64,000 nucleotides of DNA from Alnus glutinosa (Eukaryota > Streptophyta > Magnoliopsida > Fagales > Betulaceae), in the NCBI RefSeq assembly GCF_958979055.1, contig NC_084887.1:34698620-34762619 (forward strand), in the 5' to 3' direction. This document shows positions 1 through 8,881 of this stretch, one piece after another (position 1 is the stretch's first letter; each line of letters starts with the position of its first letter). The notes under the pieces are model-generated. The model did not search any database and was not told the DNA's origin. It saw nothing but the letters and a program-made list of their open reading frames with translations. Made by a program: the position numbers and the translations under genes.

Positions 1-930
1 TCTCCATAATACCCTAGGTCATGTGTCATTTTTCAATTAAAAATTAATAAAATTAAAGAAATTAAAAAAAACTAAAAAACTAAAATTTTATTTCTTATTT
101 CTTATTATTATTATTTTTTTAAAAAAGATGGGTGTTTGGGGGTGGCATTATTTCCCAACCGCGACCCGATCTTCTCGACACCCCTCCGGTCTCTGTTCAT
201 TTGCAACACCGTAATGACTGATTTTATAGCCCGGTTCGGCGAGTTCTGATTCGCAATCATCAACTCAATGATCTCGGCCGAGCTCAAGGTCACCCCGCTC
301 TGAAAAATATCCTCCACCCGAGAGAAAACCTTGTGATCCTTGAGCCACAGGTAACTATTGGTCAACATTTTGAATGCCAAAAAATCACAAAGAGAAAAAT
401 TGATATGACCATCAATGAACAGGTTCATGGCCGTTGATTTATTCATCAGAAACCGATCGATATATTCCACAATGATGATAGACTTGCTATCATCGTTTGT
501 AACAAAACAAAATTCAGATTGGAATCATTCATAACCTTCGAAAGATCAATATCATAGACATCGAACGATAGAAAATTAGCCATGTTTGCGTTCAGAGAGG
601 TGATGACGAGTTCGCCGAGCTGTAGGTGTGCATTGTGCCCAACGACGATGCTAGAAAGAAGCAGTACATCCTCCGGTCGATCGCAATATTTTTTGAAAAA
701 TAAAATAAAATTTTAGTTATTAATTTTTTGGATTTTTTTTGTGTTTTTTTATTTATTATTTTTTAATTAAAAAATGACACGTGACAGGGATATTATGGGG
801 AATATTAGATCAAAATTAGCATTTTTCAAAGGTTTTGGTAGTTTGGGGAGGCCAGAGTGCAAGCCTTGGTAGTTTAGGGGGTCATCCGGAGAAATGGTGG
901 TAGTTTGTGGGACAAAATTATATTTTTTCC
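1..930. mobile_element. Pack-MULE-like element, left end cut by window edge
   Basis: Bases 1 to about 98 and the reverse complement of about 700-803 align over their whole length, roughly four-fifths identical by eye. Both contain a CATAATA-CCCT block, a GTCA(T/C)GTGTCATTTTT block and then AT-rich sequence ending in CTAAAATTTTATTT. They form long terminal inverted repeats around a gene fragment. The right repeat continues outward to about 930, ending in a stretch whose complement begins GGAAAAAATATAATTTTG; the matching outer part on the left lies outside the window. Long inverted repeats around a piece of host gene, with no transposase, are the hallmark of a Pack-MULE (Mutator-like). The 9-bp target duplication cannot be checked because the left end is missing. 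Confidence 0.65.
126..690 (-). pseudogene. AAA-ATPase (BCS1-like, At2g46620-like) fragment, broken
   Basis: Read on the minus strand, this carries pieces of a plant BCS1-type AAA-ATPase in family order. First comes MANFLSFDVYDIDLSKV (ATG at 583), the stretch after Walker A. Next is the Walker B region SIIIVEYIDR, where the usual E-D-I-D is degraded to E-Y-I-D. Then the C-terminal lid region, with FKMLTNSYLWLKDHKVF and SSAEIIELMIANQNSP (to about 130). A frameshift lies near 503, and the segment between Walker B and the lid is deleted, including the sensor and arginine-finger part. Intact family members are around 450-500 aa; only about 180 codons of homology remain and Walker A is absent. It lies inside the inverted repeats of a Mutator-like element, so it is best read as a captured, non-functional copy. 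Assignment to the At2g46620 subgroup is from memory of the family and less sure than AAA-ATPase itself. Confidence 0.7.
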
Positions 931-3900
931 TAAAAAAAAAAACACAAAATAAATACATCTTTTATATATTTCATTTTTAAATTCATCATTAAATTTATGT
1001 GACTAGTGAGGAGATGTTTAGAAGATGTATGTGTATTATTTTTTAAAAAAACAACACCTAAGCCAAATTCGTGTGAGAGAACTTCAACGGTCCAGATTTA
1101 ATTTCATTATTTCTATTTTTTTTCATAAACAAACTTAAAATTAAATCTGATTGGTTAAAAAACCTACAACACATATACTGCATGTGGTTTTTTTTAAAAT
1201 ACCTAAACCAAATCCTTATAGGATTCATTTGCCTTAACAAGTGAGCAAGGTTGTTCCAAATCTACTCGAAAGAAATATCCCCTAAAAATTATTCCATATT
1301 TTATATCCAAATTGCTAAAAATCAAAATAGTAAAATTTCAACCATCTCTATTCTCTTTTAAAAATGCTCAAACGCATATGAGAGGAGTTATTTTGAGATT
1401 CAAATTTTGTTTTATTACATAAATAACAGCTAGATTCTGAATCAAATAGAACTTAGTCGTTAATCAATCACCTCCATCATCAACGATGTTGAGTCAGTTA
1501 CTAAACACATTAATACTAGTCGGTTAAATCGGCGACTAGTATAGTTTTGCTCTTCGAAAAGTGGGAGTCTTTTTTCAGGAAAACTCCCACTTTTCGAAGA
1601 GCAAAACAACTTAATAGAAAGATACACAGAAAATTAAAACCATATCCTCCAAAAATAACTTTTTGAAAGCTCAAAATATCGATTATTTTCCACAATCTCA
1701 ATATATTATACTTTTCAAATAATTTACTTGAAATAAACAAGGGTTTCACTTGAAATCAAATGACAAATACATTTTATATAATTTTATGTATAGAACAAAA
1801 GAAAAGTGCCAATTAAAAAATATCGCAAAAGGAAAATACTAGGTTTCATTCCTCGTGGGTGTACAAAATTATGAGATAAAGAGTTCTTTCAATTATCTGG
1901 ATAAAAGAAAAAACAAACCATTTATAAGCTTCTTCTCTTCATGTGCTTTTCCTATTTTATCTCCACTTGCATCATCTTTTTCTGTTCTTTTTTTTTTTTC
2001 TTTCACAGCTTGTAATAATTAGTTTTTAAGCTTATGGAACTAGATAATACTTATTTTCTTAAATTTTTATAAATAACTTTTTTTCGTATACAGCTATATA
2101 CAAACAAATTGTAAATTTGTTAGTAGACTGCTATATGACACTCATACAATTGAGATGATGTGACAATTAAGGATGGAGCCATAACTTATTATGAGCAGGG
2201 GTTGGGAGCCAAAAAAAAATTGTTACTAAGCGCCAGTACACTATTTTTGTTTATTTTAATTTTTTTACCTTCAAATTCTTTTGTTCTTAGGAATTTGGGA
2301 GGGGAGGGGCATGACCTATACCGGTCCCCCTCTTCCGTTCCTGATGGCAGTGAAAATTAACTATTGATTTTCTTTTTACAAAGCTCTTTCGAGTTCAAAT
2401 ACTAAAGAGTTAGTTTTGTTCGTCGTGCTAGTAAGTGGAATCGTAGCATTCATATTATAAATCTAATTAGAACATGCAGCCCCTTAATTTTTCACCAAAA
2501 GCTTGTGAGCAGACCTGATATTCATGACTCATGAGTTTTGTGCAACACTTCATGTCATGTGCGAAAGTGCCTTTAAAATGCTCTACGAATGAAATTGAGC
2601 ATGCTTTTAGAATGAATATTAGATATTAATATGCTTCACTAACGATATTGAACATGGCCAAATCTATAGAATATGGACTTTTAAATCTATTTATTTGAAT
2701 GAAAGAAAATTATAATGCTTTACAAAAAAAAACTATTTTGGTGAAATATTGGAGCAAACCAATTATTTCCTGTTGCTGGGCAATGGAACAACACCACGAC
2801 CATCATCTACTGAAGACTTAAGATGGAGGTCATGATGGGAGCAACTTGGACCAAGATTGCCGCAAGGATTGATGTTTCTTCATCTCAAACTGTCCGATGT
2901 GCTAGAATATAGATTAGGATCTTGAAATTGTTAAATTCTGGCCCTTTTTGATTGTGTTTCTCGGAGGAAGAGGCGAAACATAATCAACCAGATTAATGGG
3001 CTAGGGTTATGAACTTATAATCTCTAATCTGAAACATGCCAACTGTCCAAGTAGGTGGTATCTTATATAGGCAGCCAAAAACATTTTTCTTCTCAAAAGG
3101 CTTATTTGTTGCTAATGCTTTCCTTTTTAGAAAACAAAAGATAGCTTTTGATCAAAGTCTTTCTGCAGCTAGAAAGCCAAAAGAGAGCTCCACTTCTCAT
3201 TTCTTCCATTTTTTTCTCATTCGGTCCTATCTTTTTGTTGTTAGGCTTCGTTTGTGAGTGAAAAGTTGACGAGTTGATCGACGAGGATTTGAGGGCAAAA
3301 AGGGAATAAAACAATAAAGAAAAAACAATCAAGAAGTCTGAGAGAGTGAACCGGAGAAATAGAACACGGAGTTTCAATAATGCAAAGAAAGATTTTGGCA
3401 ATGGATATAGAAGATGAGCGGTAGCTCTGGTCCCTCTCTTTATTTTTCTTGCTTTGGTTGCTTTGCTTTTGGAAATCGAAGGAGTTTTTTGTTTTGAAGT
3501 CACTAGAATAACCCTCATGGGCTGAGTGAGAGAATTGGCACTCAGCTATAACTCTGATTGGACTGTCATTAAGGTTATGCGTTGCTTTCCTTTATGGGCA
3601 CATGTCTCTTAGCCTTCCACTGTTTCACATGTTGTACCATATTATGTTGGATTCTGAAATTGCGGGAGATCCTAATTCTTTAGAATATAGGGTTTTTATA
3701 TTGGTTTGATAATTTCATTATCTATGTATTTTACCGGGAGTTAGTTGATTGTAATGAAATCTTTAAAGAAATATCCTTTTTTATGTTGTATTCACTTTTC
3801 ACATTTTTCAATAAACAGTGATAGTTTTTTTTTTTTTTTTTTTTTGAAGGGGTGATAGTTTGTATTGAAGAGATCTTCAAATTAATATTGCATTAACAAT

Positions 3901-5180
3901 ATTACTTATTAACTTAAAATAATGGTAAAATATTTCAAAATTTTCCTTTTTTTTTTTTCTTTTTTTTTTTTGGATTTTAACTTTTAGATATCAAATCTCA
4001 ATTTGTCCAGTTTAAGATATGGGTTTACGGATATTTTAAATTTAAGATTTTCCTCCATTTTTTTCTTCAAATAAACAATAAAAATGACATGAAAATAATA
4101 TTAAACCATTCCATAAAAATATTTGAAAAAAAAATATTCTAAAAATGCCATGTTGTTAGAATATATGGAAAATATATTATATTTTCTTCAGTATATTCTG
4201 ACACATGCATTGTTCTTTTCATTATAAAATTAGTATCCTTGTTACCAATTGTTTGTTAGGATGCAGAAACAATTTTTCATTACAATTTTTATTTTAAGTA
4301 TCTTCACAAAAGTAAAAAATAAGCTTTTTGAGAGAAAAAATTCTTTTTGGTTTTTTTTGATAATATGCCATCTTTTTAATAAGTAACAATTTCAAAGTAT
4401 TTTGATGTCTAGAAACGACATAAATTTCAAAATTTGAGAATCTCTACAATTTTCAAAGAAATTGTAAGGAATTATCCTTTAAATTCACGTTATCATGTCA
4501 CATACACACTATGCTTCTTCTTTTTTTAAAAAAATAAATAAATAACAAAAAGAAAAAAAAGAAGAGAGGGTGAAGATGGGGGCAATAGCAGCTGATACTC
4601 TAAAATAATAAAATAATAATATTTATTTTATTTCTCTTAAAATAAGAAATTTTCATTTGAAACAAGAGTTTCTTTTTTTTAGATGAAACTATATATATAT
4701 ATATGAAAAAGAAAAAACTAAAGTTCATATATGTAAGTGTAAATTTAAATACATTTTTTTTTTTTAATTTATAACGGTATACTTAAGATTTTACATGAAT
4801 TCTATTAAGAAATTGATAACAATAAAATAAAATAAAATGAAAAGATCTATTTTAAAAATGAATGAAACCATAAAATTAATGAGTAATACTATAAATTCAG
4901 AGAGTTGCACTTTATCGTGAATTTATAGTATATTTGTAGTTATTCACATTAAATTTAAAATGTGCAATGAATCAACACTTTTTAACAAAAAATTATTCTG
5001 GATAAAGGGCTGCTCCGTAGCATTAGCCTAGAATTGATTATAAAAATTAAAAATTTAATTTGATACCAGTTCAAAACTATATATTATTTTTCCTGTCAAA
5101 TAATAGGACATTTTAAGAAACTTTGCGGACAGGAATGGAATCAAATACTGCACGGAGAAGGAAAACATCGAAACAATCTG
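931..5180. other. AT-rich intergenic DNA
   Basis: No gene is recognisable on either strand. The open frames here are low-complexity, rich in Phe, Lys and Asn, and match no family I know. It contains poly(T)/poly(A) tracts (for example 3828-3845 and 3948-3970), a double hairpin at 1514-1607 and a promoter-like patch at 2996-3070 (TGGGCTAGGGTT followed by TTATATAGG) with no identifiable product downstream. Confidence 0.6.
1514..1607. repeat. Two adjacent perfect inverted repeats
   Basis: The first is a 9-bp perfect palindrome pair, TACTAGTCG at 1514-1522 and CGACTAGTA at 1533-1541. Directly after it is a 25-bp perfect inverted repeat, arms 1544-1568 and 1583-1607, with a 14-nt loop. The arms contain GCTCTTCGAAAAGTGGGAG. 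A 25-bp arm with no mismatch in otherwise decayed AT-rich DNA suggests recent origin. No coding capacity is present. Confidence 0.85.
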
Positions 5181-5181
5181 A

Positions 5182-5272
5182 AACCGTCCGTTCCATTAGA
5201 AATCGGACGGTTCTAGAACTCCTAGGTCAGAACGTTCCCGAATTCTTAACCCTAACACCAACACTATATAAG
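5182..5272 (+). promoter_or_regulatory. Probable promoter of the U14 snoRNA cluster (telo-box + TATA)
   Basis: A telo-box core AACCCTAA lies at 5248-5255 and a TATA box TATATAAG at 5265-5272. Telo-boxes are typical of plant snoRNA and ribosomal-protein gene promoters. The expected RNA polymerase II start is near 5297-5305, about 240 nt before the first C box. Upstream, AACCGTCCG (5182-5190) and CGGACGGTT (5204-5212) form a perfect 9-bp inverted repeat of unknown role. The layout fits one promoter driving a polycistronic pre-snoRNA, the known arrangement for plant U14 clusters. Confidence 0.6.
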
Positions 5273-5538
5273 CAACGCTACACCACGCTCTTCCCCAGTA
5301 CGAAACCCTTGTTCTTCCTTTTGCTCGCTGGCTTTCAAAGCTCAGCTCTATTTTTCACTCTATTGTGTTTGTGAAACGTTCTTAGTTTTTTAGTAGCACT
5401 GATAATTGGTTTTTTCTGGCTTTTCTTTGTTTGTTGTGATTGCCCCAATCTCTGTTTCTCAGTATAGAACATCCTCTGTTTTTTGTCTATTGCTTTTTCA
5501 TTCTTATATGCGTGATTGTGATATGGGGTTTCGTTGTT

Positions 5539-5664
5539 GTCGGTGATGACAAATCCAAAGGCTTGTTTCTCAAAAACATTCGCAGTGGCCGCCTGAGAGC
5601 TTTCGCCTTTCGCCGGGCTTGAGAGCTCGTGCTGCTTTTTATCCTTCCTTGGATGTCTGAGGCT
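5539..5664 (+). ncRNA. U14: U14 C/D-box snoRNA, copy 1
   Basis: C box GTGATGA is at 5543-5549 and D box CTGA at 5657-5660. Inside are the two U14 hallmarks. Domain A, ACATTCGCAGT, pairs with ACTGCGAATG of 18S rRNA. The guide CCTTCCTTGGATGT (5643-5656), directly before the D box, is perfectly complementary to ACATCCAAGGAAGG of 18S rRNA. U14 acts in the nucleolus in 18S rRNA processing and directs a 2'-O-methylation there. The terminal stem outside the boxes is weak in this copy (about 3 pairs, one of them G-U). It differs from copies 2 and 3 by a few substitutions and short indels in the central loop. Confidence 0.92.
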
Positions 5665-5892
5665 CACACCCCATATTTTTATGAATCTCACGGATGCCGT
5701 GGAAAGATTTTTTTTTTTTTTTTATTCCCACTTGTTATTTGACTGATTAATTGTCTATTGTTGTTGAAATTTTTGTGTTTGATCTGTTCTTTTCATTGTA
5801 TGTGTGTTGGATGTCAGAGGCCTTCAACACTTCAATGTGTATAGTTTTTTCTGAACCTAAAATGTTGAACATGGTTTTCCTCTCTCGAAAAT

Positions 5893-6013
5893 GTTGATGA
5901 TGATAATCCAAAGGCTTGTTTCTCAAGACATTCGCAGTGGCCGCCTAAGAGCTTTCGCCTTTGCCGGGCTTGAGAGCTAGTGCTGTTTAATCCTTCCTTG
6001 GATGTCTGAAACT
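5893..6013 (+). ncRNA. U14: U14 C/D-box snoRNA, copy 2
   Basis: C box ATGATGA is at 5897-5903, domain A ACATTCGCAGT follows, the 18S guide CCTTCCTTGGATGT is at 5992-6005 and the D box CTGA at 6006-6009. A short terminal stem (TT/AA plus G-C) flanks the boxes. The gap from copy 1 is about 230 bp of unrelated AT-rich spacer, fitting processing from a shared precursor. Both rRNA-pairing elements are unchanged, so the copy looks functional. Confidence 0.92.
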
Positions 6014-6183
6014 TGTTTCGTCTTTTACAACAACTTTTGTGTCATCAAAATGTTTTGGGCATATTTCGTAGTTATGAAGGTAGTTTGTTTCTTGTGTATA
6101 GCTGTTTGCCTTCTGGAATTTTTACTTCGTAACTGCAAATTTTGATATTGAATTGCTCCATTGTGTGTTTAGTATTACATAAC

Positions 6184-6306
6184 GACCAATGATGACATTC
6201 CAAAGGCTTGTTTCTCAAAACATTCGCAGTGGCCGCCTAAGAGCTTTCGCCTTCGCCGGGCTTGAGAGCTAGTGCTGCTTCAATCCTTCCTTGGATGTCT
6301 GAGGTC
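6184..6306 (+). ncRNA. U14: U14 C/D-box snoRNA, copy 3
   Basis: C box ATGATGA is at 6189-6195, the 18S guide CCTTCCTTGGATGT at 6285-6298 and the D box CTGA at 6299-6302. The outer stem is the best of the three: GACC (6184-6187) pairs with GGTC (6303-6306), with one unpaired A before the C box. Domain A and the guide are unchanged from the other copies. Spacer from copy 2 is about 170 bp. Confidence 0.93.
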
Positions 6307-7480
6307 ATCATCTCATAATATAAAGACAGTTGTATTATTAAACTAAAACTACATTTGTGTTGCTTATTGCAGCCATCGAAGCAGTTGTTTAAGTTTCTTT
6401 CTTAAATCTTCATCCTTTAACCTCCATTTTCCAATGGTACAACAATCCTAGAAAACCATTGCCAATGACTGTCGATTGACCTCCCTCTCTCTGGCATAAA
6501 CTCGGCCAAACATTCTTTTTATCGAACTTTGATCTTTCTTCTATAACATTCGGTTGGCGTTCTCTCCAATCTCAATGATATGTTCTTTTTTGTAGAAAGA
6601 AAATCAAACTAATTCTTGTTCTATACATTGGTATATTGATTTTGCGTGATGACTCTAAAGTTGAATTTGAGTTCTCGGAGGTATGAATCGGCTTCGGATT
6701 GTGATGATGATGTTATTGAAGATTTTTTTGTTGAGCTTAAAATTGTAGAAGCTCGAAATGATACAATACAATTTTAATCTTAAAATAATTAAACAAATAA
6801 CTGTCGGATTTTCTTAACAAATAAAATAATCACAAAAGCCATATGGTGCAAAATCAATAAACCATAGTGCATATATAGTTTCTATTTTGGTTACTTAAAG
6901 AACATATTGTTGGGTTTAGTTTGACTGACAGTCATTGAAGATAATTCGAGGCCGAGATTGTGCCGCAGAGAGATTAGCGGTTGGCAAATGCGAACTGAAG
7001 TTGACGATGACTGGACATAGACCAGCGTCTGTAATATCTAATGGCAAATAATGTTTGGGTGAGATTTTTCAAATATTTTTTAAATATTAAATTTCTCTCT
7101 GATTTTATCAATTTTTTTTTTAAAAAAAATTGTCTCAGATTTTTTACAATATTTCATACAGAATTTTAAAAAACAATTTTTTTTTGGTATTAGCAATTTT
7201 TAATAAAGTGCACACTCAAACAAGCTTTAAATTTTTTTTTGTAGAGCACGATTCATTTAGTAAGAAAGCCCCTTTCCTGTACCCAGCTCTCTATTTTTAT
7301 TAAAAAAATGAGTTTTAATTAAAAGTATTATTTAATATCACAAATTAAGGCACTTTTTGATTAAAATCAATTTTTTTTAATTGAAAATAGAGTGTTGGAG
7401 GACCGTACCTGTCTATCAGAGCTCTTGATACAGATGGGCAAAACATCAGATTATATATAAAAAAAATAAAGGGATTTGAT
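6307..7480. other. Spacer downstream of U14 cluster
   Basis: No further box C/D or H/ACA RNA could be defended. There is a splice-acceptor-like TGCTTATTGCAG ending at 6372. A 42-codon open frame at 6648-6776 (+), containing ESASDCDDDVIEDFF, looks slightly protein-like but is unidentified. The last part (7080-7400) is AT-rich with poly(T)/poly(A) runs. Confidence 0.4.
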
Positions 7481-7604
7481 TTTTACACAATGCCACTACA
7501 ACGACTATACAACACTTTCTCACATAGGGGGTGGGCTCCACACACTGAGTCCCACTCCTATGTGAAGGGGGTGTTGTGCCGTTGTTGTGGTAGTGTTGTA
7601 ATTC
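7481..7604. mobile_element. MITE-like imperfect hairpin
   Basis: Two arms of about 50 bp form an imperfect inverted repeat. The left arm (about 7485-7533) holds CCACTACAACGACTATACAA and CTCACATAGG; the right arm (about 7551-7604) holds CCTATGTGAAGG and GTTGTTGTGGTAGTG. The loop is short and there is no coding capacity. Size and structure fit a miniature inverted-repeat element; no clean target duplication was seen. Confidence 0.6.
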
Positions 7605-7667
7605 TATCATTTTTTTTAAAAACAAAACCAATGGAAAAAAAAAAAAAAAAAAACAATGAACAAAAGA

Positions 7668-8164
7668 CAACTAATAGACAACAGTCTTCCAAAAATCCTT
7701 TGCTGTCAGAGAATGGATTTCTTCGATTGCTTCTTCAAATGCTCAATCCCACCTAGCCATGAAGTTCTTCCTCGCCACTTCGAGTAGCTCCAAAGTTGAG
7801 GACAATGAGGCATGCCTTTTAGAATTCGCGAAATTGGGTATCAGTGATAAATTTGGATACAAAGCCGGTTCAAAATTTTCTTCTATTTGCGAAACCTTCT
7901 TGTTCTCTTTTTGGGTTGGTTGCTGATTGGGTTCAGTATCTTTACCTAAATTCTCTGCTTTTTGAGCTAGTTGAGTCAACCTTTTTTTGTATCGCAGTGT
8001 TTAAAAAAAATACAGTGGAAAATGTGATAAAATAAAACTTAGATGGGAGGAGAGGCCGTAGGAAGAAGAAATCCCGAGTAAATCAGGTGGCTGGACGGTG
8101 CAGTAGCCTTCGGCTGATTTCGGTGGCCACATTCGGTGGAGGAGGCAGGTGTATGTGGCTCCAT
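7668..8164 (-). pseudogene. Unidentified broken gene fragment
   Basis: On the minus strand a frame runs from about 8005 to 7668 and reads like a real protein, including SSTLELLEVARKNFMARWD and, after an in-frame TGA at 7743-7745, AFEEAIEEIHSLTAKDFW before a final stop. Amphipathic Glu-rich helices are likely. Upstream, a separate frame starting at 8164 gives MEPHTPASSTECGHRNQPKA and ends after about 41 codons near 8041; it could be a first exon. I do not recognise the family. The internal stop and lack of clear splice sites suggest a pseudogene. Confidence 0.35.
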
Positions 8165-8521
8165 GGTTTTTGTTGAGTGGGGTTTAGGGTGTTGAATGGG
8201 TAAGACAAATTAGGTGAGGAGTCTAATTTGTTTAAATAGATTGAGTGTTGATATTTGATGATTTGTTCACTTACAATTGGTTGTTATAAAATGAGTTGTT
8301 TAACCCGTCCAGATAGAAGGTATTCCTCTTTGTAAACTTTTGTAGAGCAGTTCATTTACAAGCTAGCATTGTCAAAGTGTAAACTATACTGTTAATACAC
8401 GTCAATAACATATCTGTTTCTCTTTTTTGTTCTCCTCATTCCATCATCTTAAAGTCATAAGGTCATGATTCCTCTAAAGTAAATATTGCATCGTTGCTGC
8501 TTGAAAATGTATGCATGTAAC
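8165..8521. other. Flank upstream of the retrotransposon
   Basis: AT-rich DNA with no recognised gene. The last five bases, GTAAC (8517-8521), are the left half of the retrotransposon target duplication. Confidence 0.5.
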
Positions 8522-8788
8522 TATTGGATAGCAGCAAACTAAAAGTATGCTGCGTATGTTTGAAGATACAAAATCAAGTTGCACATATTGTTTAAACTGC
8601 AGAGCAATTGACAACTGTACTCTAGTTAGTTAGTGCTATACTCTGTTAGATTAGTTAGCTGGCATTCAATTAGAGAAGATTATTAATCTCGATCAGTCAG
8701 TTTGTAATATTGCTTAGTATATATTCTGTAAACTCAATTTTATTCAATACATAGCAATCATTTTTCTCCAAACTCTCAATTTCCAATA
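8522..8788 (+). repeat. 5' LTR (267 bp)
   Basis: It begins TATTGGATAG and ends TTTCCAATA, so the terminal inverted repeat is TATTGGA/TCCAATA rather than the usual TG...CA. It contains a TATA-like AGTATATATTC stretch and a TTTTATTCAATA stretch that may serve start and polyadenylation. Confidence 0.93.
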
Positions 8789-8800
8789 TGGTATTAGAGC
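8789..8800 (+). promoter_or_regulatory. Primer-binding site (initiator Met tRNA)
   Basis: TGGTATTAGAGC follows the LTR directly. It matches TGGTATCAGAGC, complementary to the 3' end of plant initiator methionine tRNA, with one mismatch. This is the usual primer for copia elements. Confidence 0.88.
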
Positions 8801-8881
8801 TATTTCTCTTATTTTTTTTTCCACATCACTCTTGTCTTTTTCTTCTCTTTTCTTCTCAAAGCTTTTCTTAAGAATTCATCC

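Noticed and set aside
3102-3518. 138-codon minus-strand open frame
   Set aside because: Composition is Ser/Lys/Phe-rich with no domain, no good start context and no conserved motif; probably chance.
6648-6776. Possible extra C/D snoRNA beginning TGATGAC near 6646, or a 42-codon ORF
   Set aside because: No CTGA D box within about 100 nt and no closing stem; the short ORF has no recognisable homologue.
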